NCBI RefSeq assembly: GCF_963678635.1
Contig: NC_087064.1
Coordinates: forward strand, 50,796,684-50,860,683
DNA: 64,000 bases
Reading direction: 5' to 3'
Source of the DNA: Symsagittifera roscoffensis
Lineage: Eukaryota; Xenacoelomorpha; Acoela; Convolutidae
The translations under genes and the position numbers were made by a program. The number at the start of each line of letters is the position of its first letter. Within the stretch, counting starts at the first letter, position 1. Under the pieces are notes generated by a model. That model saw nothing but the letters and a program-made list of their open reading frames with translations. It was not told the origin of the DNA and did not search any database. This document shows positions 21,001 to 31,100 of this stretch, piece by piece.

Positions 21001-24000
21001 GGTGGGTCTACTGTACAAGGTATATCTGGGGTGGTGTGATGTGGTTTCGTGTCCCTTCAATCAGATCTGCTTCAGAGTCAACAGAGGACAAGCGCTACCT
21101 CCGGTCACCTCATGCGAAGGTTAAAAATAACTTCAAATATTTGTTAATTCGTGTCTGTTTATTTACACCGTAACGCGATAATTTCGTTGTGTCGGTTGAA
21201 TAATTGTTCGTTCTACAAGGGTTATATCCGTGGGTTAAAACTCGTAAGCTGATAGTTCTGAAATAATGAAAAAATCTTCATTTTTCCAAGGAAGCAGTTT
21301 TACATGAAAATTGAGAGACTCATGTAGATGATTAAGATGAGTCTCATTTTTCATGTAAATTTGCCTCCTTGCAAAAATAGAGATTTAAATCATCTTTTCA
21401 GAACTGTCATCTTACGAGTTTTAATACACGGATGCAACCTTTGCAGAGCAAACACACCTACGGAGCAACTTATGAGGGACTGATGAGAATAACAAACAAC
21501 CAACTAGACAATTAAACAAATTCTTTTTACCTGACGCCAGAAGAATTGCGATATCGAATAGAACACAACGGTAATTCTTTAGAACGTGCACGAATGAATC
21601 GCATGCACTCGTTCTGCGTAAAAACATGCCTGACAAGCCAACAACATACCTACTGACGATGTTCTACTTCATTAGGTCTCGGTGTGCCGATCTATTTCTA
21701 CACGCACTCTGCTTTCGAACTGAATGCCCTCCTGGCTCCTCTGACATTCATGATCGCAGCAGTGGTGACTGGTAGTGTAGGGGCAGGAGTGGTAGCTGCT
21801 CTTGCCTTCCTGTACAACTTCGGGGAGGCCACCAGAGTCATGTGGACTCCACCTCTGAGGGAGACGTGGACTTTCCCCATCATTCATCTACACCTCTTTC
21901 TCGTCACTTGCATGCTCAAGTATGTTTTTTTTTATTGGCAGAAGTTTTATCGGAACTTTGGATGCATATTTAAATTATTTATTTGGTCCTAATGTTTTCG
22001 AGTGATCTTTGCGTTTCATCTGTAAAAACAGCCATTCCAGTCAATCAAATTTTCAAAAAAGTTCTATGGTATAGAAGATGAGATCGTGATAAATGTTCAT
22101 TTAAGACTAAAACGAAGCAATTACTACTTCTTGAATACTTATCAAGTGCGAAGAAGTAAAGCTTGACTATGCGATGACATCGGGCTTTTTGAGAGAATTA
22201 TTCCTATATTGAGATTTAGGCTAAAAAAACCAGTCATTTTTTGCAGATTCGAACGACAACTTGGATCTCTAACATGGTCTAAGGGGTCTCTCCTCTGCCA
22301 ACTGGGAATTTTCATCACTACCTTCTACAGTGTTGCCTCATGGCAGTTCTGTCATTTCAACTTATCAGTTTTCATCATTGCAGTCTCGGCCCTCTTCGCT
22401 CTCCAGCTGATCAGCCAGACAACATTCCTCAGATTCTTAATTCCCACCACGGTATGATTTACTTTTTTAAATTAAGGAGATGTGATTCAAAAAAATGATG
22501 ATAAAATATTCGTCTTTGTATGAGCATGAGAGATTTAATCGACCAGGAAATTGTTATAAAGTGGCTAAGAAAAAAGTTATTTCTGTAGAAAAAAAGCAAA
22601 AACGAGATGTTAACAAATGATCAAAAGAACCGTATCGCAGTAAAGAAAATAAAAGAAGCAGGGTTGGATCGAGGAGGGATAGTGGCAGAGTTTCAAACAA
22701 AATTCTGAAAAATTTGTCGACCTTTTTTCAGGTCGACCAGATTGGTTTTCCGAGCGCTCCTAATTCACGGCAAAGACCCTAATTTGACCAAATTTTCTAC
22801 GCAGCAAACAAACTTTTGAAAAGAAAACAAAAAAGACGTTCGTAGAATTGTTTAACCCATCCCCCCTCCCCTCCCCCCACATAACTTGAATCTGTTATTG
22901 AAAATCAGTAATCTTTCGTTGCAAAACGTAAACAAAAGAAGATTGCTACTTCGCAAAATTAGCATCATCATTTCTACGTTATGGTTATTAAGAGTCGATG
23001 AAGCTCCGTTTTTCCTCAGTATAAAATTAATTTTGGATGAATACAAAGAAATTAAAGTTTTCTTTTCGTTCATGTAGTTTTTCAGGCAGTATTTTATGTT
23101 CGCCTAAAATATTTAGCAGCCCTGTTCAATTAAGACAGACAGAGAATTTTTTGAGAATTTCCTTTAAACTTTTTATAGATGTTGCATTGGACTTTCTGGT
23201 TCTCTAAGAAAACTTGTTTTAAAACATTGTCAAAAAAATGGAAACATTCAACGAGTTCAAAGATGTAGACAACTTTTCAGAAGCTTGTAAATATAAAGCT
23301 CATGAACACTTAAATTTATATTTTGAAAAAATTCCTTATAAAAGCTCTCGTATTTACGCTTGAAGCAAATCAATCCAACAATTGGATTCATGATGGAAAA
23401 GTGTGCAGTCATAAACGAGAAGACCGTACTGAATTTTGGGTCGAATATTTCAGATATAGTAATTGAAAAGGACAGCACCAGGAACACAACGCCTCCTTGT
23501 CGTCCTAATTTTGATTTAATTTTTTTTGTTGTACAATACAACCAAATAATCTTACAGAAACAATCGAAAGTAGAAACACGATATTGTTTAAGTAACAAAA
23601 TGCACGTTTTCAGCTCGGCTTTGGCTCGCTTCTGTCGCTGATGCATGAAAACAAAATGATGTTGACGTCGACAATGCTTATGACTATAGCCTCTTCATGG
23701 GTAAGTGGATCCAGTTTACTAGCTGGAATCATTCGCTTACCTTTTCTATGTTTGCTTTTATAATTTTTTCTTTACCTTTTTTCTAGATTTTGTTAGCGTT
23801 CCAACGTCAACAATCGCAGAAAGTTTTGGAATCTTTGCTTTATAGGGTAAGTTTTCATCAACTTTTTGTAAAGTCTCATTTATTGATAGATTTTTATCTT
23901 GTGAGATAAGAGTCTTGGACAAGTTTCCGTTTAGATGGTGGCTCCGTTTTGTGTACTGGTCAACTCTGTGATTCTGAAATCAATGGTCACAAATCTGCTC

Positions 24001-26574
24001 AACATATCAGACGAGGTAACGTAAAAATCAATCTGTAAGAATTGTTTATGCTGTAGGATTAAAGATGTTTAAATTTTAGTTCGAGCAAAAATCAGGCTTT
24101 CTAAGAAATAGTTTGCCCACTGACAGAATCGAATGTCAATCCATTTCTAAAGAATATACATTTAGTTATAGCAGGGCATGTAATTATTTCTTCGGAATAT
24201 TTCACTTGTGCTTTATTTCTAGATGCATATCCTGAACATTCTGAAGAGTAAGTTCACGGACTTCAGGGACTTCCACACTCTCCTATACCTCTGCGCTAAG
24301 GAGTTCGACTTCATCGGAGTGGGGGTGAGTCAGCGTCAGAAGTTTTTCCTTTTCAGCATGTATTTAAATTCGCTAATGAACGTTGAGTCTAGCCGTGGAT
24401 AATTTAAGCAAGTGTAGAGAATCTGTCAATCAAGTAAATGTAATGACAAGAAGAGTTTTGAAACACGAATTAACTTCCAGTTCATCACGCGAAAGTCCAT
24501 AAAGAGAAGAAGTTGAGTTTAGTTATGTACTGTTTTAGTACTTTGAACTGATGACAGCGTCCGCCGTGCTTCCCATGGCTCTGATTGCATCGCTTTTGAT
24601 TGTCATACAGCTCTTTGTGTCCATGTTCTGTGCTGGAGAAAAAAGGCAACAGTTGTTCGGAGTTTCATTTCAACTCAAACCGGTAATCGCGACAAGCCTC
24701 TTAAAGAGTTAGAAAGGTACCCTTCCGCATCCTTAAATCTAGATCAATTTCTTTATTTAAAAAATGATAGAAAGTTTTATTTAGTAACATGGATGCGAAT
24801 ACAGTAATATGTTGCACATGCACTGTTTTTACTCCTTGAATTTCTGTTCCTATTTCATCCAAAAAATGCATCATTAGACTGTGAAAACAAGTTTCATTAA
24901 CCAAGGAAGTTGTATAAATTCGTGCATGTAGAGTGTTAGCTAGAGAGACGGCCCCCATAGATGTAAGAGACAAAATCAAAACAGATTGAGAAGTGCATTT
25001 TGCAGGAGGATTTACTGCAGCTTCTGCTGTTCATTGGCTATGGACTGATGGCAGTGCTGATCATGAGACTGAAACTGTTCTTCACTCCTCATCTGTGCAT
25101 CATGGCTTCATTCTGTCTACTGCCTCCAATAGTAACATCTTGTGCTTTTCAGTGGCGTGCGCAGAATGTTTTTTGACGGGAATAGATTTTTCCGGGAAAA
25201 AAATGTGGACCTGTATTAAGAATATTTTTTCATGATAAATGCCTTTCAGAGAACTTTTTCAAAGGTTTTGACCAAAAAAAAGTTCTTCGGCGCTTGAGAA
25301 TTTGAGGAATTCATTTGATTAAAGAAGTTAAAATAGTTTTGTAAAAATACAGAAGCTTCTGTTTGTTGTGCCGAGTGAAATCACAATAGAGATGAATTAC
25401 GAAAGTTAGATTGTCGTCTGATAGAAAAATTGTGGTTATGAAAACAATTTTGGGCAATGATCTGCGTTAAATGGTGTCTCAATTCATCGCAGATGGCAAT
25501 AGTACATTGATGTATCGCTGTGTGCTAGGTGAATATGTGCAAAGCTGTGGTTCCAAAAGTGCCCTTAGGTTACGTGAGACTGAGTATGCTGGGTGTTGCT
25601 GTCTTGACAATGTCCTGTAACGGGTATCCGAATCTGAACAAAGCCATGAGTAGACAGGGAGAGTACAATGACCCTGAGTTGGAACAGCTGCTCAATTGGA
25701 TCATGGACAACACAGGCAAAGGTAAATTTTGTTAACTAGTACCATATGGATTAACTGGTCAGTTTTGCAATGGAACCCCAGGTAAACTTAGACAAAGAGC
25801 TACAGCCAGCAAAAGTAGAAACGTTATTTAGACTAGTACCGAGCTTCCAGACCACGCTCTTCTTGTGGCTTACATGAAACAAGGACATTAATAGAAAATC
25901 ACAATAAGTTGAATGTAAATCGTCTCCAATTAACATTGAAAAACTGATATAATACAGCTAACTTGAGGGAAACTTGTATGTGATTGAAGTCATTGAAAGA
26001 ATTGAATTGTATTATTTCAAATCTTGAATGTTTTAGAGGACTCGTTCGCGGGCTCTATGTCCACTATGGCCACGATCCGCCTCACAACAGGCAGACCCAT
26101 AGTCAACCACCCCCACTACGAGGACTCCCTGGCGAGGGAGAGGAACAAACAGGTGTACAGGGCATTTGCCAGATTCGCCCCTGAAGACATACACGCCACT
26201 ATGCACGCACTTCAGGCCAAGTATCTGCTGCTGGAAGTGGGCTGGTGCTGGGCGAAGAGACCGTAAGTCAATGATGGATATTCAATCCCAGTTGTGTGAA
26301 CAGTAAAAGAGTTATTACCTTGGTGGTTAGAAAAGGTTCTTAAATATTAATATTGTGAAAACCATTTAACAACGCGCTGAAAACTACGTGAGCATAACAC
26401 TACGTGTCAAATTGTGATTTGTTTTGCAGGGTAGGTTGTTCGATAGCCGAAGCCTTTGACTATGAATACCCGCATTTGAAGGGCAGACAGGCCACCTGTA
26501 TAGCGATGCGTACAAACCCGCACCCATTTCGAACTGTCTTCCAGAACAGTGCCTTCGTACTCCTGAAAACTTAG
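11948..26574 (+). CDS. DPY19L: DPY19-like protein C-mannosyltransferase, 14 exons, first exon not seen
   Basis: DPY19 enzymes sit in the ER membrane and attach mannose from dolichol-phosphate-mannose to Trp of WxxW motifs. The exons 11948-12035, 12222-12359, 20996-21119, 21676-21919, 22247-22451, 23614-23700, 23787-23846, 23935-24015, 24223-24324, 24539-24682, 25006-25131, 25529-25721, 26037-26262 and 26430-26574 join in consistent phase with GT-AG borders and give 653 residues ending in TAG. Family hallmarks in order are [42 protein letters not shown], the [16 protein letters not shown] motif, IVNHPHYED, and [14 protein letters not shown] at the end. Many hydrophobic helices lie between. The family is usually near 700 residues, so only the N-terminal cytosolic part and perhaps the first helix are missing. 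The 8.6-kb intron 12360-20995 is swollen by mobile elements. Confidence 0.93.
12222..12359 (+). CDS. DPY19L: DPY19-like exon: GLYYSYFK to RFNLLPE
   Basis: It holds 46 whole codons with phase 0 at both ends. The motifs [20 protein letters not shown] and RFNLLPE are typical of the family. The acceptor is GTTGCAG and the donor is GAG|GTTATT. Confidence 0.92.
12465..12494. repeat. Hairpin repeat, copy 1
   Basis: GCAAGCGTTATCAA (12481-12494) pairs across the loop GATTA with the bases to its left. A 24-base identical copy lies at 30957-30980. Confidence 0.5.
12595..12665 (+). repeat. tRNA-like SINE head
   Basis: An A-box-like TTAGCCTGGAGGTAACTAA near 12606 and a B-box-like GGGTTCAAATC near 12650 are spaced as in tRNA genes. 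The stems do not pair well, so this is a tRNA-derived SINE head rather than a working tRNA. It lies in a DPY19 intron. Confidence 0.45.
12900..14340. repeat. Diverged tandem array, about 165-bp unit, about 8 copies
   Basis: A block reading roughly CCCTCGGAAAAGTCAAA followed by GTTTTGA-TTTTGACCG recurs near 13061, 13231, 13394, 13569, 13739, 13881 and 14051. Between these points come a GGGTTCAATCGAA-like motif and a GCATGAGCGGCTA-like motif in the same order each time. Copies are strongly diverged. The array lies in the 8.6-kb DPY19 intron. Confidence 0.65.
14341..14924. other. AT-rich intron sequence, nothing recognised
   Basis: No coding similarity, repeat structure or RNA gene is apparent between the tandem array and the 3' end of the LINE. 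Confidence 0.4.
15441..18290 (-). pseudogene. LINE ORF2: AP endonuclease plus reverse transcriptase, one in-frame stop
   Basis: Reading from 18290 down, the first 135 codons are the start of an AP-type endonuclease: [27 protein letters not shown] at 17885-17883 interrupts, and the same frame resumes with the endonuclease motif YGDFNID. The reverse transcriptase follows, with [36 protein letters not shown] and the catalytic FADDTN near 16250. A C-terminal region with [13 protein letters not shown] closes the frame at 15441. The total of about 950 codons is full length for CR1-like ORF2. The frame has no early ATG; the first start-like codon is GTG at 18290, and ORF1 overlaps it. Confidence 0.88.
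18253..19196 (-). pseudogene. LINE ORF1 RNA-binding protein, frameshifted
   Basis: It starts with ATG at 19196. The middle of the first part (19196-18549) carries [12 protein letters not shown] and [12 protein letters not shown], the RRM-type signature of LINE ORF1 proteins, after a Met/Lys-rich coiled-coil-like stretch. A frameshift near 18600-18650 moves the reading into a second frame ([10 protein letters not shown]) and then a third that ends at 18253 ([13 protein letters not shown]). The protein would bind the element RNA and act as a chaperone. The last part overlaps the ORF2 frame by about 38 bases. Confidence 0.75.
19911..20289. mobile_element. Foldback MITE, almost one long hairpin
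   Basis: The ends CGAATAACTAAC and GTTAGTTATTCG are exact inverted repeats. A perfect 23-bp inverted repeat runs from 19935 on the left and 20243 on the right, and similarity between the arms continues inward for about 180 bp with a short loop near 20090-20110. There is no coding potential of its own. A clear target duplication is not visible. Confidence 0.8.
20996..21119 (+). CDS. DPY19L: DPY19-like exon: ILVGLLYK to SCEG
   Basis: It is 41 codons plus one base. A GT and an AG inside (21020, 21064) could mark a 45-nt intron, but the frame is open across it and the family length there fits a single exon. The end contains NRGQALPP and TSCE. Confidence 0.85.
21226..21433. mobile_element. Small foldback element in a DPY19 intron
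   Basis: ATCCGTGGGTTAAAACTCG on the left pairs with CGAGTTTTAATACACGGAT on the right. The arms continue with matching AGTTCTGAA/TTCAGAACT and AGACTCAT/ATGAGTCT blocks to a loop near 21320-21330. The full length folds into one imperfect hairpin of about 90 bp. It is unrelated in sequence to the foldback at 19911-20289. Confidence 0.7.
21676..21919 (+). CDS. DPY19L: DPY19-like exon: MWTPPLRE motif
   Basis: Two hydrophobic helices are followed by [18 protein letters not shown], the best-conserved signature of DPY19 proteins. The donor is CTCAA|GTATGT. Confidence 0.95.
22247..22451 (+). CDS. DPY19L: DPY19-like exon: membrane helices
   Basis: It encodes [13 protein letters not shown] followed by two hydrophobic helices around [14 protein letters not shown]. 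The acceptor is TTTTTTGCAG and the donor ACG|GTATGA; phase agrees with both neighbours. Confidence 0.85.
22659..22800 (+). repeat. Diverged fragment of the CAGGGGCGGAT MITE family
   Basis: CAGGGTTGGATCGAGGAGGG, the later AATTTGTCGACC and the AAAGACCCTAATTTGACCAAATTTT stretch run parallel to the left part of the MITE at 58392-58775. No right end is visible. Confidence 0.4.
23245..23400 (-). pseudogene. Fragment of LINE ORF2 C-terminus
   Basis: The minus strand reads [20 protein letters not shown], which parallels [13 protein letters not shown] in the LINE at 14925-19210, preceded by a stretch like its [11 protein letters not shown]. It is a short remnant of a related, diverged element inside a DPY19 intron. 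Confidence 0.5.
23614..24682 (+). CDS. DPY19L: DPY19-like: five small exons
   Basis: The exons are 23614-23700, 23787-23846, 23935-24015, 24223-24324 and 24539-24682, each a whole number of codons with GT-AG borders. They encode helices and the loop [19 protein letters not shown], matching the family's TLIY.C..EFDF pattern, then [20 protein letters not shown]. Confidence 0.88.
25006..26574 (+). CDS. DPY19L: DPY19-like: four C-terminal exons and stop
   Basis: The exons are 25006-25131, 25529-25721, 26037-26262 and 26430-26574. They encode [16 protein letters not shown], the NGYPNLNKA region, the luminal [12 protein letters not shown] and IVNHPHYED motifs, and the end [15 protein letters not shown] followed by TAG at 26572-26574. 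The luminal C-terminal domain is complete. Confidence 0.92.
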
Positions 26575-28040
26575 ATGTTCACAGACAAAAACGGGCAGTG
26601 CAATTTATTTATTCATAAATTACTTATATGTAAAAAACAGTGTCTGTAGTCAAGAGTAAATCAATGTATATAATATAGTAAAATGTTATTTCGCTTTTTG
26701 TAAGCTTTGGTTTTGAAAATAGAGTTATTGTCGTCTCAGATAATGTTTCTCGATGTAAGAAAAGTAGGCAGGCCGATGCATAAATCTGCTGTTACTATGG
26801 GTCTCGATGCGCTATGATACAGTGCGTTGCTGAATTTAAGATCAAGTAAACCTAATGTATATAGTTGAAAATTATGCTGTAGAAGTTGGAAGAATTTTGT
26901 TAAAAAACCACAAAGCAATCCGATAGAGCATATTCATCCGAAAGAAGACTGCGACAACTGATAAACAGAAAATTGGAATGAACCGATGGATCAATATTAA
27001 GGAGTTTTAGTTTATAAACCGGTAAAATTTCTATGAAATAAGCAAAGACGTATAGTTTTTTTCTCAAGAGATCTTAATTTTGTCAGGCTCAAGTTTGATT
27101 TTGCTGGTTGGACTTTTGAAAGTCAATTCAAACTCATTTGCTAAAAACAAGGCAATTACGACTGCGTAAATTAAGCAAAAAAAATCGGTAAGAAATTTTA
27201 GGTTCAAAAGTGGATATAAATAGCAGCTGTTAATCCAATTTTCTCAAATTGAGTTACTTATAAAAAAAGAGCTTCAATTTAGTCTAATCTCTCAAATCAA
27301 GAACTTAATTTTCTCAAATAACAAGTCAGCCCTCTGTTTCTGCTTCCTTGCGTTCATTGACACCTTTCTAAATGTCTGTAGACATAAATTAGTATAGTGC
27401 TTGAAAAATGTTCACAATTTCAATCTCAATTTTGTTCGGCTGGCTGACTTTGCACCTCGCTGTATACCAAAGCCCTACCTGACAGTTCTTATGACTCACA
27501 ATAGTTTCTGGCGTATGCGAAGCGCTGAAGCGCACGCAGCTTTGTCGAAGTGTCTAATTAAGCTCTGCCGGACTTGAGTTGGACAGGCAAAGCTGCACAG
27601 AAAAATTGAGCCCAATCATATTGTCTTGCAAAACAGTCCTGTCAAAAACTAGGCCAATGTTTTTCTTTGTTGTTCTGATTCGAGCCAGTTTTTTGGCAGT
27701 ACTGTTTCGCAACGTCTATTTCATTGAAAGGTTTTTGAGAAAAAATGTTTGCGCTGTTTTTTGTTTCATGGGAGACCGAATAGATGCTTTCAACTAACAG
27801 GTGACAAGATACACCGACTGACAAAAGTTTGAAGAGTGATCTGCTAGATTTGGCCACCAAATTAAACATTACGAGGCCAAACTGTGCACTGGATAGGCAC
27901 ACCATTTGTTGTCTGTAGGTCCCTGGTATCTTAAGACTTGTTCTAAAAATTTCCGTGGATCCTGCGCTCAAATACGTAACTTAAATTTTGTAGGCAAATT
28001 AATGTTGTTGCGGATAAGAAATGAGCAAATATAGTTGAAT
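26575..28040. other. 3' flank of the DPY19-like gene, nothing recognised
   Basis: The region is AT-rich. No classical AATAAA appears close behind the stop codon. No ORF with recognisable similarity is present. Confidence 0.4.
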
Positions 28041-28195
28041 GTTCCGGATTCCGCAAATTTTAGGAGATTCCACAAATATGAGCAGATTCAGCTGACATTT
28101 TATGGATTCCGCTTATTTTAGCGGCTTCCATTTACAGTTTGCGGATTCGGCTTACAATTTGGGGACTCTGCTTACGGTGCGGATTTCGCAACAGC
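28041..28195. repeat. Degenerate minisatellite, about 20-bp unit
   Basis: About eight diverged copies of a GCGGATTCCGCTTACATTT-like unit follow one another, for example GCGGATTCGGCTTACAATTT and GCGGCTTCCATTTACAGTTT. Confidence 0.55.
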
Positions 28196-31100
28196 GTAAT
28201 TTTACTTAACATGTATAATGTTTTGTTTGTGGACACCTCAAACGTGCGCGTTGCGCAATTTGTGTCAAGAACTCCGCAACTTTCGCAGACACCGTAAACA
28301 CGCCTGTTTTTAGAGCGATTTTGATCAACGCAGTGTTTTAGCTATTTGTTCGTGGAAGCTAAGACAGGAAGGATAAAAAGCTAGCAATGTTGCAAATTCC
28401 GCAACAAATCGGTTTTTGTCTTGTTGCAGAATCCACTTACACTTCTTAAAATGCACAGTTTGACCTCGTATTGAATGAATATAACTATAGACATTAATTA
28501 ATTCTGTGTTTTTACCGAGGAGAGTTTAAACTTGTTCACTTAGAATTTCTTTTTGCTGTGTTACTTTGAGTTTATTTACCATGGGTAATTTTAAAGCTCT
28601 ACTGGACTACCATTTATTTTTGGTTTATGCGGTGCGCAGATTTTTTTTTTGCCGCAAATGTGATGGACAAAGCTAAAGCTGCACAGGAAAAAATCGGTTG
28701 GCGGAATCAGTAGAAAGCGCGCAAATTGCTATTCGGTTTTTAAAGTTGATTTTCATGAAATTCTGGCCAAAAATAGTTGTTTTACGCTTATCATTTGCTT
28801 AGGATGAATTGCGAAATTGTACAAGTAATTGAGTTTCAAGAAAATAGGTTTTGAATTTAAATTTTTTACCTTTTTTAAATTAATTTTTGGTTTTTTTTTC
28901 AATTAATCTTATTTAAAATGTTTGAAAGTAGTTTTCATGTTGTTTCTTATCTTCTTATGCAGAAAGCACTATTTAAAAAAATGTTTTTGATTATTTCTTT
29001 ATTTCGTTTTCAATTGTTTGTAAACAAATATAAATGCCAGCACTACGGCGTAACAAAAAATTTCCTCTGTCACAAAAATTTCATTCGCCTCGATTGAGTT
29101 TCTCAAGGGAATTTTAACGAATCATAGGGATAAGAACATTGCTATATTTGATCTAATTTTGCAAATTTTCAATTATTTCAGAAAAAATTTGAAACAAGTT
29201 ACAGTTACACAGTAAATTTTGCACGCTGTTATTCAGACATCTATTTTTTGCATCGCAAATGGCGCGAAGCACCTCTTCGCTTCTGTCTTACAACAATTCG
29301 TCAAAACGTAGCAATTAACTCAAAACGTTAGATTCATCCAATTTTTATCAAACCTAATCAAATTTAATTTATTCCAACTGAAAAAAGTAACAATTTGCCT
29401 AAAAAAAATAACAAAAAATTGTTGGCGCACAAGTTCAGTACCCTTCATTCATTTTGCTAATTGTTATAATTTTTCTAAAGTAGTTTTTACACAAGCGAAC
29501 TACACGGCCAGTCTTTTTTTTGACCGAAGGCGCACCTAATGCAATTTTTTGCACGTACTAATTTGTAGCACACTTGACTTCGAATCTAAAAAATTATCTT
29601 TCAATTCCGGAAGTTGTCTTACAAATTGATCATGTTCAGTTATGGTCTTTTGCGGTTTAATTTTGAATTTCACCTTAAGTTCAGTTCTGAGTCATTTACT
29701 CCAAGGAGGGCAAATTACACTCTGAATTCACAAAAAAATGGCGGAAAAAAATGTATTGTTAGTTTTGAAACAAAAAACATTTGAGTTCTCAGCAGAAAAA
29801 AAAATTTTTTTGAGCAACATATTTAGCAAATTTTTTTTGTCTTTGAACTTTGAAAAGTCGACGGAGTTTTTTATGAATAGTTAATTAATATATTTTTTTT
29901 CAATTTTCCACTTTCATTGACCTTCGTGCTTTTAGACTCATTATCTACAAAAATAAATTGTAAAAAACTTTGAGCTCGTCTATTTAACTAAATATTGCAA
30001 ACCCTTGCAAAATTGTTATAAAATGAATCACGAGCTTATTAATCGAGCTAAATTAAAATGAGCTAATTGTTCTCAATTATTCCAGCACTTTTTTTTCTGT
30101 AGTTACTTAATTTTTTTTTACCTTTTTTGTTAGCTCAGCTTTAATTCAGTAAACATGATTAGAATGATTTTGTTGATTCGAAACTTATAACCCAGAAAAC
30201 TATGAAAGAAATTCCCAATGAACGTTTTGAAGCGGTTTATTTATGCCATATCGGTATCTTTTTTTCTTTGTTTTTTTTTTCAAGAAAAAAATTGAAATTT
30301 GCTCATGATTGATTTTGAATTTTCGGCCGTTTAGGTTTTGATTGTTTGTTCAATATATATAATCAGATAAAAAGCTACGCTTTTCAAAGTTATTAAAAAG
30401 CAAATGCAGCTAAATTTTTGTGTTTCTAAATCAGATTTATATTTTTAGATTTCCAGCGAAAAAAATGGCTGTAATGAGCTTTGATCAAAACTTTGGTCAA
30501 AATTTTTTAAAAAAACATCGGTCATTTTATTGTATTCAAATCTTAAGAGAAAGCTTACATCGATTTAGTAAATTTTGCTTATTTGTTTCCTGGGTTTCAA
30601 AATTTCGTGCAAAGATTGAACGTTTTATATATGCTGCTGAGACCTGATTGCGATTAATTGCTATACGAGTTAACATTTTACAAGCGATCTCTGCATTTTA
30701 CCACTGCCTGGTAAACTGTCTCAAAAATTTCGATGAAAGTGTTTTGATCTGTGATAAACTATTTGTTTGGAATGGTGTTTTTCAACACGCAACAGCAACG
30801 TTTTGCAACAGTTTACATACAAAGCAAATATGAAATGCAGAAATCGCTCTCATAAAAACCTCTGTCTTTTCAATCTTGACCAAATACTTCAGTACACGAA
30901 AAAAAATCAATCGAAACTTTGAAGTGTATTCATAGAAATTCAATATTTTGATTGCGCTTGCGATTAGCAAGCGTTATCAAGTAGGAAATGTTTTTCGGGT
31001 TAAAAACTAGTTTACAAAAATCAGTTGAATCACTTATGATGCGTTTGGTTATGCAGCTGACATGCTCAATTTCATGAAAATTCAATCTTAACTACTGTGT

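Noticed and set aside
21020..21064. 45-nt intron inside the DPY19-like exon at 20996-21119
   Set aside because: GT and AG are present, but the frame is open across and the protein length fits better without the intron.
25149..25256. Possible hAT-like end CAGTGGCGTGCGCAGAAT in a DPY19 intron
   Set aside because: Only one end can be seen, with no inverted partner or target duplication nearby.
30957..30980. Helitron 3' terminal hairpin
   Set aside because: The hairpin is not followed by the CTRR end expected for Helitrons at either copy.
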